This document shows positions 8,289 to 17,851 of a stretch of DNA of 64,000 nucleotides, one piece after another. The position numbers were made by a program, and so were the translations under genes. How positions within the stretch are numbered: position 1 is the first letter of the stretch; each line of letters starts with the position of its first letter. The notes under the pieces were generated by a model. The model worked only from the letters and a program-made list of their open reading frames with translations, made no database searches and was not told the origin of the DNA. This DNA comes from Pseudothauera nasutitermitis (GTDB taxonomy: Bacteria > Pseudomonadota > Gammaproteobacteria > Burkholderiales > Rhodocyclaceae), in contig NZ_SSOC01000007.1 of NCBI RefSeq assembly GCF_004801295.1, positions 1-64,000 on the forward strand, given 5' to 3'.

Positions 8289-10046
8289 ATGCGTGCCTCC
8301 CAGTACTTCGTCTCCACCCTCAAGGAAGCTCCGTCCGACGCGGAGATCGCCAGCCACAAGCTGATGCTGCGCGCCGGGCTGATCCGCAAGGTCGCGGCGG
8401 GCATCTACACCTACATGCCGATGGGCCTGCGGGTGATCCGCAAGGTGGAGAACATCGTGCGCGAAGAGATGGACCGCGCCGGCGCCATGGAGCTCGCCAT
8501 GCCCATGGTGCAGCCCGCCGAGCTGTGGCAGGAAACCGGACGCTGGGACAAGATGGGCGAGGAACTGCTGCGCTTCAAGGACCGCCACGCACGCGACTTC
8601 GCCCTGCAGCCGACCTCCGAGGAGGTGGTCACCGACATCGCCCGCCAGGAGCTGAAGAGCTACCGGCAGTTGCCGAAGAACTTCTACCAGATCCAGACCA
8701 AGTTCCGCGACGAGCGCCGGCCGCGTTTCGGCGTGATGCGCGGCCGCGAATTCACCATGAAGGACGCCTACTCCTTCGACCGCGACGTGGAAGGCGCCGG
8801 CAGGAGCTACGACATCATGTACGCCGCCTACTCGCGCATCTTCGACCGCCTGGGGCTGGCCTACCGCGCGGTGGCCGCGGATACCGGCGCCATCGGCGGC
8901 GACCGTTCGCATGAATTCCAAGTCATCGCCGACACCGGCGAGGATGCCATCGTGTACTGCCCGCAGTCGGACTACGCTGCCAACATCGAACTGGCCGAGG
9001 CCGTCTCCCTGCTTGCCGGCCGCGTCGCGCCCGCCGCCGCGCTGACCAGGACGCCCACGCCGGGCAAGGCGACCTGCGCCGACGTCGCTGCCCTGCTCGG
9101 CGTGCCGCTGGAAACCACCGTGAAGTCGCTGGTGCTGGCCACCGACGACGTCGATGAAAAGGGCCAGCCCGCCGGCGTCACCGTGTGGTTGCTGCTGGTG
9201 CGCGGCGACCACGATCTCAACGAGGTCAAGGCCGGCAAGCTGGAAGGCCTGAAGAACGGCTTCCGCTTCGCCACCGAGGCGGAGATCGTCGAACACTTCG
9301 GCTGCAAGCCGGGCTACCTGGGCCCCATCGGCCTGAAAAAGCCGGTGAAGGTCATCGCCGACCGCACGGTCGCCGACATGGCGGACTTCATCTGCGGGGC
9401 CAACGAGGCCGATTTCCACTTCACCGGGGCGAACTGGGGCCGCGACCTGCCCGAGCCCGATCTGATCGCCGACCTCCGCAACGTGGTCGAAGGCGACCCC
9501 AGCCCGGACGGCAAGGGCACCCTGGCCATCCAGCGCGGCATCGAGGTGGGCCACGTGTTCTACCTGGGTACCAAGTATTCGAAGGCAATGAACGCCACCT
9601 TCCTCGACGAGGACGGCCGCCCCAAGCCCTTCGAAATGGGCTGCTACGGCATCGGCATCACCCGCATCCCGGGTGCGGCCATCGAGCAGAACCACGACGA
9701 GCGCGGCATCATCTGGCCGGACGCCATCGCCCCCTTCCAGGTGGTGATCTGCCCGGTGGGCTGGAGCCGTTCCGAAGCCGTGCGCGACACCGCCACCGCC
9801 CTCTACGAGACGCTGCGCGCCGCCGGCGTGGATGCCATCCTGGACGACCGCGACGAACGCCCGGGCGTGATGTTCGCAGACTGGGAACTGATCGGCGTGC
9901 CGCACCGCGTGACCATCGGCGATCGTGGGCTGAAGGAGGGCCAGGCCGAATACCAGGGCCGGCGCGACGCGGAAGCCGCCAGGATCGCCATCGACGGCCT
10001 GGCCGATGCCGTTCTGGCTAGACTTGGCGCGCGCCGGGGTTTATAA
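8289..10046 (+). CDS. proS: Proline--tRNA ligase
   Basis: A 585-aa class II synthetase of the bacterial type, with an editing (INS) domain inserted between motifs 2 and 3. [20 protein letters not shown] is the canonical N-terminus. Motif 2 lies in [20 protein letters not shown]. The INS domain occupies roughly residues 230-400, and motif 3 is in GCYGIGITR. An ATG four codons earlier (8277) is possible, but ATG 8289 matches the family start. Confidence 0.97.
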   Translation: MRASQYFVSTLKEAPSDAEIASHKLMLRAGLIRKVAAGIYTYMPMGLRVIRKVENIVREEMDRAGAMELAMPMVQPAELWQETGRWDKMGEELLRFKDRHARDFALQPTSEEVVTDIARQELKSYRQLPKNFYQIQTKFRDERRPRFGVMRGREFTMKDAYSFDRDVEGAGRSYDIMYAAYSRIFDRLGLAYRAVAADTGAIGGDRSHEFQVIADTGEDAIVYCPQSDYAANIELAEAVSLLAGRVAPAAALTRTPTPGKATCADVAALLGVPLETTVKSLVLATDDVDEKGQPAGVTVWLLLVRGDHDLNEVKAGKLEGLKNGFRFATEAEIVEHFGCKPGYLGPIGLKKPVKVIADRTVADMADFICGANEADFHFTGANWGRDLPEPDLIADLRNVVEGDPSPDGKGTLAIQRGIEVGHVFYLGTKYSKAMNATFLDEDGRPKPFEMGCYGIGITRIPGAAIEQNHDERGIIWPDAIAPFQVVICPVGWSRSEAVRDTATALYETLRAAGVDAILDDRDERPGVMFADWELIGVPHRVTIGDRGLKEGQAEYQGRRDAEAARIAIDGLADAVLARLGARRGL

Positions 10047-10053
10047 CTCCGTC

Positions 10054-10698
10054 ATGAGCCCCACCGCCCGCACGCTCCGCATCCTGGCCGCAACCGCCGC
10101 CCTGCTCGGCAGCGCAGCCGGCTGGGCGGGCAACCAGATGTACGAGCCCATGGCCGCCAGCGTGCGTGCCGCGCTGCACGCGGCGGTTTCCGACGCCGGC
10201 GCGCCGCGCCTGATGATCGCTGACACGGCGGAAGCCGAACGCTGGCTGGCCGACATGTCGCGCCGGCTGGAGCGCCGCATCCCCGACGCCAACTACCGCC
10301 GCGAACTGCTCACCACGGTGCATTACGAGGCCACCCGCGCCGGCCTCGATCCACAGCTGGTGCTCGGGCTGATCCAGGTGGAAAGCAACTTCCGCAAATA
10401 CGCCGTATCCACCGCCGGCGCACGCGGCTACATGCAGGTCATGCCGTTCTGGACGGAGGTCATCGGCACCTCCGCCGACAACCTCTTCCACCTGCGCACC
10501 AACCTGCGTTACGGCTGCACCATCCTGCGCCACTACCTGGATATCGAGAAAGGCGATCTGTTCCGCGCCCTGGGCCGCTACAACGGCAGCCTGGGCAAGG
10601 CGCACTACCCCAACCTGGTGCGCACCGCCTGGGAGCGCGACTGGTCTTGGACGAACCCGCAGCTGGTCGCCAACATCACCTCACCCCCGACCCAATGA
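10054..10698 (+). CDS. Lytic transglycosylase (SLT domain)
   Basis: A 214-aa periplasmic peptidoglycan lytic transglycosylase. A signal peptide (residues 1-26, cleavage near GWA) is followed by a Slt70-like domain. The catalytic glutamate is E110 in GLIQVESNFRKYA, followed by GARGYMQVMPFW and the YNGS motif. It starts 8 bases after proS, so it is probably cotranscribed with it, as in many Rhodocyclales. An in-frame ATG at 10006 inside proS is less likely because it would bury the signal peptide. Confidence 0.92.
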   Translation: MSPTARTLRILAATAALLGSAAGWAGNQMYEPMAASVRAALHAAVSDAGAPRLMIADTAEAERWLADMSRRLERRIPDANYRRELLTTVHYEATRAGLDPQLVLGLIQVESNFRKYAVSTAGARGYMQVMPFWTEVIGTSADNLFHLRTNLRYGCTILRHYLDIEKGDLFRALGRYNGSLGKAHYPNLVRTAWERDWSWTNPQLVANITSPPTQ

Positions 10699-10721
10699 TC
10701 GCGCCAGGGAGCCTGCCGTCC

Positions 10722-11081
10722 ATGGACAACCGCCTATTCCGCCGCCGCTCCATCTCCATCAACTTCCGCACCTTCGACCAGGCGGACGACCGCTTCCTCG
10801 GCCGTCTCGGCGACCTCAGCCCGGGTGGCTTCATGCTGTACGGCACAGAGCGGATTCCACTCGACAAGCTGTACGACCTGCGCGTGGATTACCCCGACGA
10901 AGCCGGCAAGCCGCGCAGCGCGCACTTTTCCGCCAAGGCCGTGTGGTCCGGCGTCGACCTGAATCCGGATCTGCTGATCACCGGCTTCCGCTTCTACGAC
11001 CTCGACTCCCCCACCACCCGCGCAGCCCTGCATGAACTGCTGCACCGCTTCACCGTGGGCGAGGAACACGAAGAGGATTAG
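10722..11081 (+). CDS. PilZ domain protein (c-di-GMP receptor)
   Basis: A 119-aa single-domain PilZ protein. The c-di-GMP motifs are present: an arginine-rich RRRS near the N-terminus and DLSPGG (the DxSxxG signature) near residue 30. An AGGGAG site 10 bases upstream favours ATG 10722. ATG 10695 overlaps the transglycosylase stop codon and would add 9 residues. It is the only free-standing c-di-GMP receptor in a window with three diguanylate cyclases. Confidence 0.85.
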   Translation: MDNRLFRRRSISINFRTFDQADDRFLGRLGDLSPGGFMLYGTERIPLDKLYDLRVDYPDEAGKPRSAHFSAKAVWSGVDLNPDLLITGFRFYDLDSPTTRAALHELLHRFTVGEEHEED

Positions 11082-11166
11082 GGCATGCCGCCGCTATCCG
11101 CGGCCGGTGTGAGCACGTCCTGATCCGGAAAGCGCCGACCAGGGACACCCCGGCCGGCGCCCCGCT

Positions 11167-11751
11167 TCAACCGGCGGCGGCCACCACGCGCGGCGGCGCG
11201 GCAGCCTCGCGCTCCGGCGTACGCCCGGTCTGCTGCGCGGCGGACAGGGACTGCACGTCGCCGGAGATCTCTCCACCTTCCTCGATGAAGATCTTGCCGT
11301 AGCGGATCTTGCCGCTGACCCGTCCGGTGGCATGCACGATGAGCTGCTGGCGGGCGGTCAGCTCGCCGTCGAAACGTCCGTGGATTTCCGCCACATCGAT
11401 GCCCACCGTGCCGGCGAACGCGCCGTTCTCGGCGATACGGATCACCCGGCTGTCCATCGTCGCCTCCACCCGGCCTTCCACCACCAGGGTGTCGCAATCG
11501 AGAATCTCGGCGCCCTTGAGCTTGACCTCGGGGCCGACGATCAGACGATTGCCGCCGGTCTGCACGGCCGCCTCACTGCTCTTCGGCGCCTCCGCCGGTT
11601 CGGGCGCCGGTACGGGATCGCGCGCCACCGTGGTCGAGGAAGCCCCCGCCAGATGCGCCGGCGTACCGCCCGAAGGCGTGGACACGGTACGCACGCCGCG
11701 CGCGGTCTGGGGTTCCGGGGTCTTGGGGAACAGAGCGGGCTTGTTGAACAT
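11167..11751 (-). CDS. Bactofilin (polymer-forming cytoskeletal protein)
   Basis: A 194-aa bactofilin. A proline-rich N-terminal arm (about 1-65) is followed by the DUF583 right-handed beta-helix (about 70-165; NRLIVGPEVKLKG, VRIAENGAF, GRFDGELTARQQLIVHATG). Bactofilins self-polymerise without nucleotide and organise wall synthesis, stalks or polar complexes. CAGGAGAG precedes ATG 11751; the frame continues upstream but with no better start. It is transcribed divergently from a sigma-54 activator and has a sigma-54 promoter motif 60-74 bases upstream. Confidence 0.9.
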   Translation of the reverse strand: MFNKPALFPKTPEPQTARGVRTVSTPSGGTPAHLAGASSTTVARDPVPAPEPAEAPKSSEAAVQTGGNRLIVGPEVKLKGAEILDCDTLVVEGRVEATMDSRVIRIAENGAFAGTVGIDVAEIHGRFDGELTARQQLIVHATGRVSGKIRYGKIFIEEGGEISGDVQSLSAAQQTGRTPEREAAAPPRVVAAAG

Positions 11752-11810
11752 GATCTCTCCTGAAGGTGTGTCCGGCGCCCGGAGCGCGCGCCGCGAACCG
11801 CTTTCCCATG

Positions 11811-11825
11811 GCAAGGGCCATGCCA
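11811..11825 (-). promoter_or_regulatory. Sigma-54 (-24/-12) promoter of the bactofilin gene
   Basis: The minus strand reads TGGCATG-GCCC-TTGC, matching the RpoN consensus TGGCACG-N4-TTGC at 10 of 11 fixed positions with exact GG-to-GC spacing. It predicts a transcript start near 11799 and a leader of about 48 bases. Because the element is partly palindromic, the plus strand also reads TGGCAAG-GGCC-ATGC (11809-11823), a weaker sigma-54 match facing the activator gene. Confidence 0.75.
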
Positions 11826-11900
11826 CCCAGGAAATTTCCTTTGCATTCATGGTTTTGCCCAAACACATCGAAGCCAACAGACGGCCCCGGATGCTGAAAC

Positions 11901-11987
11901 CGTCGCCCAGTCGCGACAAAGCACTTCAAATAAAATCTTCAAAGCAATGAAAATAAACGATTTTTTGAATGTCTCCAAACAGCGACA
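11901..11987. promoter_or_regulatory. Two candidate activator-binding sites (TGTC-N10-GACA type)
   Basis: CGTC-N10-GACA at 11901-11918 and TGTC-N10-GACA at 11970-11987 share the same half-sites and spacing, 69 bases apart. They sit about 90-165 bases upstream of the bactofilin -24 element, a normal distance for a sigma-54 enhancer. E. coli GlrR, the closest family match to the neighbouring activator, binds TGTC-N12-GACA. Confidence 0.45.
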
Positions 11988-12032
11988 AGTCGTTTCAGGG
12001 AAACATTGCCTTGCACTTGCTTACCCAGTCGC

Positions 12033-12049
12033 GTAGGTGCTCCACCTAC
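12033..12049. repeat. Perfect inverted repeat upstream of the activator gene
   Basis: GTAGGTG-CTC-CACCTAC, 7-bp arms and a 3-base loop, 50 bases before the activator ATG. It overlaps the -10 of a weak candidate promoter (TTGCAC 12011, 17 bases, TAGGTG 12034). It could be an autoregulatory operator or a leader hairpin. Confidence 0.4.
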
Positions 12050-12100
12050 ACTGCTCCGCACCCTTCCCCCACCCGCAGCACGCCCATCGCCCCTATTCCC

Positions 12101-13495
12101 ATGATCGATTCGTCCGTCCGCCCGTCTCCCGCGCACCTTCTGCTGGTGGACGGCGGCCACGAACCGGTCGCGGCACTCGCCGCCACGCTCGTCGCGCACG
12201 CATACCGGGTCGATCGCGTCACCGACGCCGGCACCGCGCACACGCACTTGGCGGCCCGCCACTACGACCTGCTGCTCAGTGCCACCCGCCTGCCCGCCGG
12301 GCACAGCGGGCTGGCGCTGTTCGAAACGGCGCGCGCCCGCCATCCGGCCCTGCCGACCATCCTGCTGGCCCAGCCGGGCAGCATCGCCGAAGCGGTGGAT
12401 GCGGTATCGCGCGGGGTCTCCGGCTATCTGCCCGCCCCCTTCGAACCGGCCGCACTGCTCGCACAGCTTGCCCAGGCCCTGCGCTGGCGCGGCGACGGCG
12501 GCACGCAGCGGGACGCCTGGCGCACGGACATCGTCAGCCGCAGCACGCACATGGCCCGTTTGCTGGAAGAAGCCCGCCTGGTGGCTGCCACCGAGGCCAG
12601 TGTGCTGATCCATGGCGACAGCGGCACCGGCAAGGAACTCCTCGCGCGCGCCATCCACCGCGCCAGCGCACGGGCAAACGGCCCCTTCATCGCGGTGAAT
12701 TGCGCGGCGATTCCGGAGCAGTTGCTGGAATCCGAACTGTTCGGCCACCGGCGCGGCGCGTTCACCGGCGCGGTCAGCGACCAGCGCGGGCTGTTCCGCC
12801 AGGCACACGGCGGCACGCTGTTCCTCGATGAAATCGGCGACATGCCGCTGCCCCTGCAGGTCAAGCTGCTGCGCGTCCTGCAGGAGCGCGCGGTGCGCCC
12901 GGTGGGCGCCGGCAGCGCCGAGGCGGTCGACGTGCGCATCCTCTCCGCCACCCACCGCGATCTGGAACGCGCGCTGGCCGAGGGGCGCTTCCGCGAGGAT
13001 CTGTACTACCGCCTCAACGTGGTCGGCCTGCATCTGCCGTCCCTCGACGAACGCCGCGAGGACATCCCGCTGCTCGCCGCGCATTTCCTCGCCCAGGTGG
13101 CGCAACGCTACGGCCGTCCGTGCCGCGCGTTCGCCACCGATGCGCTGGAACTGCTGGCCACCGCCGCATGGCCGGGCAATCTGCGCCAGTTGCAGAACGT
13201 CGTGGAACAGGCCTGCGCGCTCAGCACCTCAGCGCTGATTCCGCGCGCCCTGGTGGAGCGCGCGCTGCAGCGCAGCGGCGCGGTCTCGCTGAACTACGCG
13301 GAGGCCAAGCAGCAGTTCGAGCGCGACTATCTGGTCGGCCTGCTCAAGCTCACCGCCGGCAACGTCTCCGACGCGGCACGTCTGGCCGGGCGCAACCGCA
13401 CCGAGTTCTACCGTCTGATGCAGCGCAACGCGCTGAGCGCGGAGCTGTTCCGCCCCGCCCAGGCCGGCGAAGGCAGCGGGCTGGCGTGGCACTGA
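12101..13495 (+). CDS. Sigma-54-dependent activator, GlrR/QseF-like, with degenerate receiver
   Basis: A 464-aa regulator in three parts. A receiver-like domain spans about 11-130. An AAA+ domain spans about 140-375, with Walker A GDSGTGKE (172-179), GAFTGA (219-224) and Walker B FLDEIGD (241-247). A Fis-type HTH closes the protein. The C-terminus (GNVSDAARLAGRNRTEFYRLM) is strikingly like E. coli GlrR. The receiver has lost its phosphorylation chemistry: the acceptor aspartate position is alanine (A61 in LLLSATRLP), the switch Thr/Ser is alanine (LLAQPGS), and the invariant lysine is alanine (YLPAPF). It is probably not controlled by phosphorylation. No kinase gene is adjacent. The earlier in-frame ATG at 11969 overlaps the putative operator and is less likely. 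Confidence 0.9.
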   Translation: MIDSSVRPSPAHLLLVDGGHEPVAALAATLVAHAYRVDRVTDAGTAHTHLAARHYDLLLSATRLPAGHSGLALFETARARHPALPTILLAQPGSIAEAVDAVSRGVSGYLPAPFEPAALLAQLAQALRWRGDGGTQRDAWRTDIVSRSTHMARLLEEARLVAATEASVLIHGDSGTGKELLARAIHRASARANGPFIAVNCAAIPEQLLESELFGHRRGAFTGAVSDQRGLFRQAHGGTLFLDEIGDMPLPLQVKLLRVLQERAVRPVGAGSAEAVDVRILSATHRDLERALAEGRFREDLYYRLNVVGLHLPSLDERREDIPLLAAHFLAQVAQRYGRPCRAFATDALELLATAAWPGNLRQLQNVVEQACALSTSALIPRALVERALQRSGAVSLNYAEAKQQFERDYLVGLLKLTAGNVSDAARLAGRNRTEFYRLMQRNALSAELFRPAQAGEGSGLAWH

Positions 13496-13500
13496 GATGT

Positions 13501-15429
13501 TCAGCGCAGCAGGCCGCGCAGGCGGCGGTTGAGTTCTTCCTTCAGAGCGTCTTCGGGACGCGCATCGGCGCCGGATTCACCGCCGCCCAGGCGCTCGTTG
13601 AGGCGTTCACTCAGGGCGCGCCGCGCGGCCTCGCCGGCCACCTCCGACCACAGCACCTGCGTGGCCGGCGAGGCCAGCGGGCCGCTGATGCGCACCGGCA
13701 CGGTCAGTCCGCGCAGCTGGTCCAGCCCCGCGCCGCCCTGCCCCTCGGCACTGGCCACCACGCTGGCGCGCAGGGTGTAATCGATGCGTTCCTGGCCGAT
13801 GTCGATGGCCCCCGCGCCCCCCACGCGCAGCAACGGGCTCAGCAGCGCCAGGTCGTCGTTGCGTGCCACCCCGCCGGCGATGCGGAAACTGGCGTCGAGC
13901 GCGCTGAAATCGGTCTGTTCGACGCTGCGGAACTGGTGAGACTGGTCGCGCCGCGCGCTCAGCAGGGCCTGGCCGTCGCGCAGGATCTGGCCGATGTTGA
14001 CGCCCTTCACCGCGCCATCGCGCAGGGCGAGCGCGGCATTTCCGGCCAGGGCACGCTTCAGCTCGCCGACGCTGCGGCCGCGGGTGTCCAGTTCCAGCTG
14101 CAGGCGGCCGCGCCCTTCGAGCACGTCCTGGTCGGCCAGATCGCGCAGCAGCGGGCCGATCTGGATGTCGGTATAGGTCTGCCGGGTACGTACGCGGCTG
14201 GCCTCGCCATCGATGCGCAGTTCGCCTTCCACCCGGCCGCCATAGCCGTTCGCCGAGAACGGTGCGAGTGTGAGCGTGCGCCCGTCGCCCTGGATGGCGG
14301 CGCTGAGCATGCTCAGGCGCAGGCCGGCGGCCTGCAGTTCGCCTACTTCGAGGCGCCCTGCCAGCGGCTGGCCGGCGGCGAAGGACAGATCGACCGGCGG
14401 ATCGGCGGCATCGCGGCCTTGCGGAGCACCCGGGGCGCCTTCGCCGCTCGCGTTTTCACTTGCCGGACGGGCGGCCGCGGAAACCTGCGTGCCGGCGGCG
14501 TAGCGGTCCACATCCAGACGATCGAGTTTCAGTTCGAAACGCAAGGGCTGGCCGCCGGCCGCCTGGAAGCCGCCTTCCAGGCGGCTGCCGTCCAGCGTGC
14601 CGTTGAATGCGCCGCGCGTGGCGCTGGCGGCGCTGTCGTGGGCCAATTCCCCTCGTAGTGCGAGCACGACGGGCGCGGCGCCCGCCGGCTGTAGGTTCAG
14701 GTCGACCGCCAGACCGTCCAGCGCAATCCGGCCGCCCTGCACCCCCAGATCGCCGCGCAGCGCCAGGGTGCCACGCAGTGCGGGGCGCGTGAGGGCGAAG
14801 GCGCTATCCAGGGTCAGCGGCGCGGCCACGCCGGGGGCCAGACGGCCGAGTTTCAGGTCCAGCGCGCCGATCTCGCCCTGTAAGCCTGCCTGCGCATCAT
14901 CCGCGAGAATGCGCGCGCCGCTGAGTTCGATGCCCTGGATGTCGAAGACCGGTTCCCGCCCGCCCCCCTGGTTTCCAGCCCGTTCGCCGGCGGGCTTGTC
15001 CGCGGGCTCCTGCGAGGAACCTGCGCCCGCCGCAGCGCCCAACAGATCGTCGAAATTGCTACGCCCGTCGGCCGTGCGGCGGTAATGCAGCACAGGCTGA
15101 ATCAGGCGCGCGCGCTCGACCTCCACCGCGCCGCGCAGCAGCGGCAGCACGCGCACGGCCAGTTCCACTTCCTCAATGGCGGCGAACGGCGTGCGGCCAT
15201 CCGGGTCGCTCAGATGCAGGCCGCCGGCGGTCAGCGCCAGGCGCGGGAACAGGGCGAGGCCCAGATCGCCTTCGATACGCAGTTCGCGGCCGGACTGCTC
15301 GCGCACCATGCGCACCAGTTCGTCCTTGTGCCGGTTGGCATCGAAGGTGGCGAGCAGATAGGCGGCCACGCCGCCCACCAGCAACACCACGACGAGCACG
15401 GCCAGCAGGCCGATGCGGATTGCCTTCAT
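13501..15429 (-). CDS. AsmA family protein
   Basis: A 642-aa inner-membrane-anchored protein with one N-terminal TM helix (about 5-27) and a long periplasmic beta-rich region. The paired AsmA blocks include GRELRIEGDLGLALFPRLAL near the start and AGNAALALRDGAVKGVNIGQ in the C-terminal domain. AsmA-like proteins are thought to bridge inner and outer membranes and move phospholipids. A low-complexity linker rich in A, G and E (about 145-165) interrupts the N-terminal half. It is last in the leftward yhdP-nitrilase-tldD-asmA cluster. Confidence 0.9.
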   Translation of the reverse strand: MKAIRIGLLAVLVVVLLVGGVAAYLLATFDANRHKDELVRMVREQSGRELRIEGDLGLALFPRLALTAGGLHLSDPDGRTPFAAIEEVELAVRVLPLLRGAVEVERARLIQPVLHYRRTADGRSNFDDLLGAAAGAGSSQEPADKPAGERAGNQGGGREPVFDIQGIELSGARILADDAQAGLQGEIGALDLKLGRLAPGVAAPLTLDSAFALTRPALRGTLALRGDLGVQGGRIALDGLAVDLNLQPAGAAPVVLALRGELAHDSAASATRGAFNGTLDGSRLEGGFQAAGGQPLRFELKLDRLDVDRYAAGTQVSAAARPASENASGEGAPGAPQGRDAADPPVDLSFAAGQPLAGRLEVGELQAAGLRLSMLSAAIQGDGRTLTLAPFSANGYGGRVEGELRIDGEASRVRTRQTYTDIQIGPLLRDLADQDVLEGRGRLQLELDTRGRSVGELKRALAGNAALALRDGAVKGVNIGQILRDGQALLSARRDQSHQFRSVEQTDFSALDASFRIAGGVARNDDLALLSPLLRVGGAGAIDIGQERIDYTLRASVVASAEGQGGAGLDQLRGLTVPVRISGPLASPATQVLWSEVAGEAARRALSERLNERLGGGESGADARPEDALKEELNRRLRGLLR

Positions 15430-15495
15430 TCTTCCCTCCCTCGCGCCGCCGTGGGCGCCCGGGCGGGCGGCGCCGAACAGAGCCCCTCTCCGCTC

Positions 15496-16941
15496 TCAGG
15501 CCGTGCCGCCCACCGTCAGGCCGTCGATGCGCAGGGTGGGCTGGCCCACGCCCACCGGCACGCTCTGGCCGTCCTTGCCGCAGGTACCCACGCCGGGGTC
15601 GAGCGCCATGTCGTTGCCGATCATCGACACGCGGGTCAGCGCGTCCGGACCGTTGCCGATCAGTGTGGCGCCCTTGACCGGGCGGGTGACCTTGCCGTTT
15701 TCGATCAGATAGGCCTCGGCGGTGGAGAACACGAACTTGCCGGAGGTGATGTCCACCTGCCCGCCGCCGAAGTTCGCCGCGTACAGCCCCTTCTTCACCG
15801 ATTTGATGATTTCCGCCGGATCACGCTCGCCGTTGAGCATGTAGGTGTTGGTCATGCGTGGCATCGGCAGGTGGGCGTAGGATTCGCGCCGGCCGTTGCC
15901 GGTGGGCGCCATGCCCATCAGGCGGGCGTTGATCTGGTCCTGCATGTAGCCGGTGAGGATGCCGTCCTCGATCAGCACGGTGCGCTGGGTGGGATGGCCT
16001 TCGTCGTCGATGGTCAGCGAGCCGCGCCGGTCCGGCAGCGTGCCGTCATCCACCACGGTGACGCCCTTGGCGGCGACCTGCTGGCCGATGCGCCCGGAAA
16101 ACGCCGAACTGCCCTTGCGGTTGAAATCGCCTTCCAGCCCGTGGCCGATGGCCTCGTGCAGCAGGATGCCGGGCCAGCCGGGGCCGAGCACCACGCTCAT
16201 GGTGCCGGCCGGCGCGGGCGCGGCGTCGAGGTTGGTGCGCGCCTGATGCACGGCGGCGCGCGCGTAGTCGCGCAGCAGTTCATCGGAAAAATGGCCGTAG
16301 TCGAAGCGCCCGCCGCCGCCGGCGCTGCCCTGCTCGCGGCGGCCGCCGTCTTCCAGGATCACGGTGATCGACACACGCACCAGCGGGCGCACGTCGGCGG
16401 CCAGATGGCCGTCGCTGCGCGCCACCAGCACCACTTCCCAGGAGCCGGCCAGGTGCGCCATGACCTGCGCGACGCGCGGGTCCTCGGCGCGCGCCAGGCC
16501 CTCCAGGCGTTCGAGCAGCTTGACCTTGGCGGTGTCTTCCAGCGAATCGAGCGGATCGTCGTCGCGGTACAGGCGGCGCGGGGAGCGCGCGGCGGCCACG
16601 GCCACCTTGCGGCGCGCGCCGGCCGCGGCGATCGCGCGGGTGGCGGTGGCGGCGTCGAGCAGCGCGTTCAGCGAGATGTCGTCGGAGTAGGCGAAGGCGG
16701 TCTTTTCGCCGCTCACCGCGCGCACGCCCACGCCCTGCTCGATGTCGAAGCTGCCGGACTTGACGATGCCCTCTTCCAGGCTCCAGGCCTCGCCGCGGTG
16801 GTACTGGAAGTACAGGTCGGCATGGTCGATGTCGTGGCGCATCAGCTTGCGGAAGACCTTCTCCAGACTGGCGGAATCCAGCTCATAGGGCTTCAGCAGA
16901 TAACGGTCGGCGACTTTCAGCGCATTCTGGGTCTTGCTCAT
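15496..16941 (-). CDS. tldD: Metalloprotease TldD
   Basis: A 481-aa TldD subunit of the TldD/TldE peptidase, which trims modified peptides and degrades unfolded ones. The zinc site HEAIGH (262-267) is intact, followed by [16 protein letters not shown]. The C-terminal segment with [19 protein letters not shown] is also typical. TldE (PmbA) is not in the window. It is downstream of the nitrilase and yhdP, a conserved proteobacterial arrangement. Confidence 0.96.
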   Translation of the reverse strand: MSKTQNALKVADRYLLKPYELDSASLEKVFRKLMRHDIDHADLYFQYHRGEAWSLEEGIVKSGSFDIEQGVGVRAVSGEKTAFAYSDDISLNALLDAATATRAIAAAGARRKVAVAAARSPRRLYRDDDPLDSLEDTAKVKLLERLEGLARAEDPRVAQVMAHLAGSWEVVLVARSDGHLAADVRPLVRVSITVILEDGGRREQGSAGGGGRFDYGHFSDELLRDYARAAVHQARTNLDAAPAPAGTMSVVLGPGWPGILLHEAIGHGLEGDFNRKGSSAFSGRIGQQVAAKGVTVVDDGTLPDRRGSLTIDDEGHPTQRTVLIEDGILTGYMQDQINARLMGMAPTGNGRRESYAHLPMPRMTNTYMLNGERDPAEIIKSVKKGLYAANFGGGQVDITSGKFVFSTAEAYLIENGKVTRPVKGATLIGNGPDALTRVSMIGNDMALDPGVGTCGKDGQSVPVGVGQPTLRIDGLTVGGTA

Positions 16942-17010
16942 GAAAAATCCTGTCGGGTGTCCGGCGGGTTGGACCCCGCGCGGGCGGAAAGGGTCAATCG
17001 AGACGGCGCC

Positions 17011-17829
17011 TCACAGGCGGCGGTGGCGCAGCGCGGGCAGGCTTTCGCGCACCGCGGCGATGCGTTCGGGATCGAGTTCGGCCACCACCACGCCGGGGCC
17101 CTCTGCGCGGCAGGCCAGCACCTCGCCCCAGGGGTCGGCGATCAGACTGTGCCCCCAGGTCACCCGGCCGCCGGGGTGGCGGCCGCCCTGCGCGGGGGCC
17201 AGCACGTAGCACTGGTTTTCGATGGCGCGCGCACACAGCAGCACTTCCCAGTGCGCGCGGCCGGTGGTGTGGGTGAACGCGGCGGGCAGGACGATCAGAT
17301 CCACCTCGCCCATGGCGCGGAAAAGCTCGGGGAAGCGCAGGTCGTAGCACACCGACAGGCCAGTGCGCCCGGCGGGCGAGTCGAACACCACCACGTCGCC
17401 GCCGCGCTCGATGGTGGCGGCTTCGTCGTAGCGCTCCTCGCCCTTGCGGAAGCCGAACAGGTGGATCTTGTCGTAGCGCGCGATGCGCTCGCCGCGCTCG
17501 TCATACACCAGCGTGGCATTGCGCACCTTACCGTCGTCGTCCGCCACCAGCGGAATGGTGCCGCCCACCAGGCAGATGCCGTGGCGCCGCGCGCACGCGC
17601 GCAGGAAGTCCTGCAGCGGCCCTTCGCCATCGCGCTCGCGGATGCGCACCTTGGCGGTTTCGTCGGGAGAGATCAGCGGAAAGTATTCGGGCAGCGCGAC
17701 CAGGCGCGCGCCCTGGGTGGCGGCCTCGGCGATCAGTTCGCCGGCGATGCGCAGGTTTTCCGCCACGTCCGGGCCGGAGACGGTCTGCACGGCGGCAATG
17801 CGCACCGGGGCGGAAATCGGTGAGGTCAT
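17011..17829 (-). CDS. Carbon-nitrogen hydrolase (Nit1/Nit2-type amidase)
   Basis: A 272-aa nitrilase-superfamily amidase with the full catalytic triad: E48 (LPEYFPL), K121 (RYDKIHLFGF) and C161 (SVCYDLRFPELFR). Members adjacent to tldD and yhdP resemble deaminated-glutathione amidase or omega-amidase, repair enzymes for transaminase by-products. The exact substrate is inferred. It starts 22 bases after yhdP. Confidence 0.9.
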   Translation of the reverse strand: MTSPISAPVRIAAVQTVSGPDVAENLRIAGELIAEAATQGARLVALPEYFPLISPDETAKVRIRERDGEGPLQDFLRACARRHGICLVGGTIPLVADDDGKVRNATLVYDERGERIARYDKIHLFGFRKGEERYDEAATIERGGDVVVFDSPAGRTGLSVCYDLRFPELFRAMGEVDLIVLPAAFTHTTGRAHWEVLLCARAIENQCYVLAPAQGGRHPGGRVTWGHSLIADPWGEVLACRAEGPGVVVAELDPERIAAVRESLPALRHRRL

Positions 17830-17851
17830 CGGCGGGGAGGTTTCCTTGAAG

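Noticed and set aside
15085-17823. A 912-codon plus-strand open frame opposite asmA, tldD and the nitrilase
   Set aside because: The real proteins are on the minus strand with catalytic residues intact. This frame is rich in His, Gln and Ala, as typical GC shadows are.
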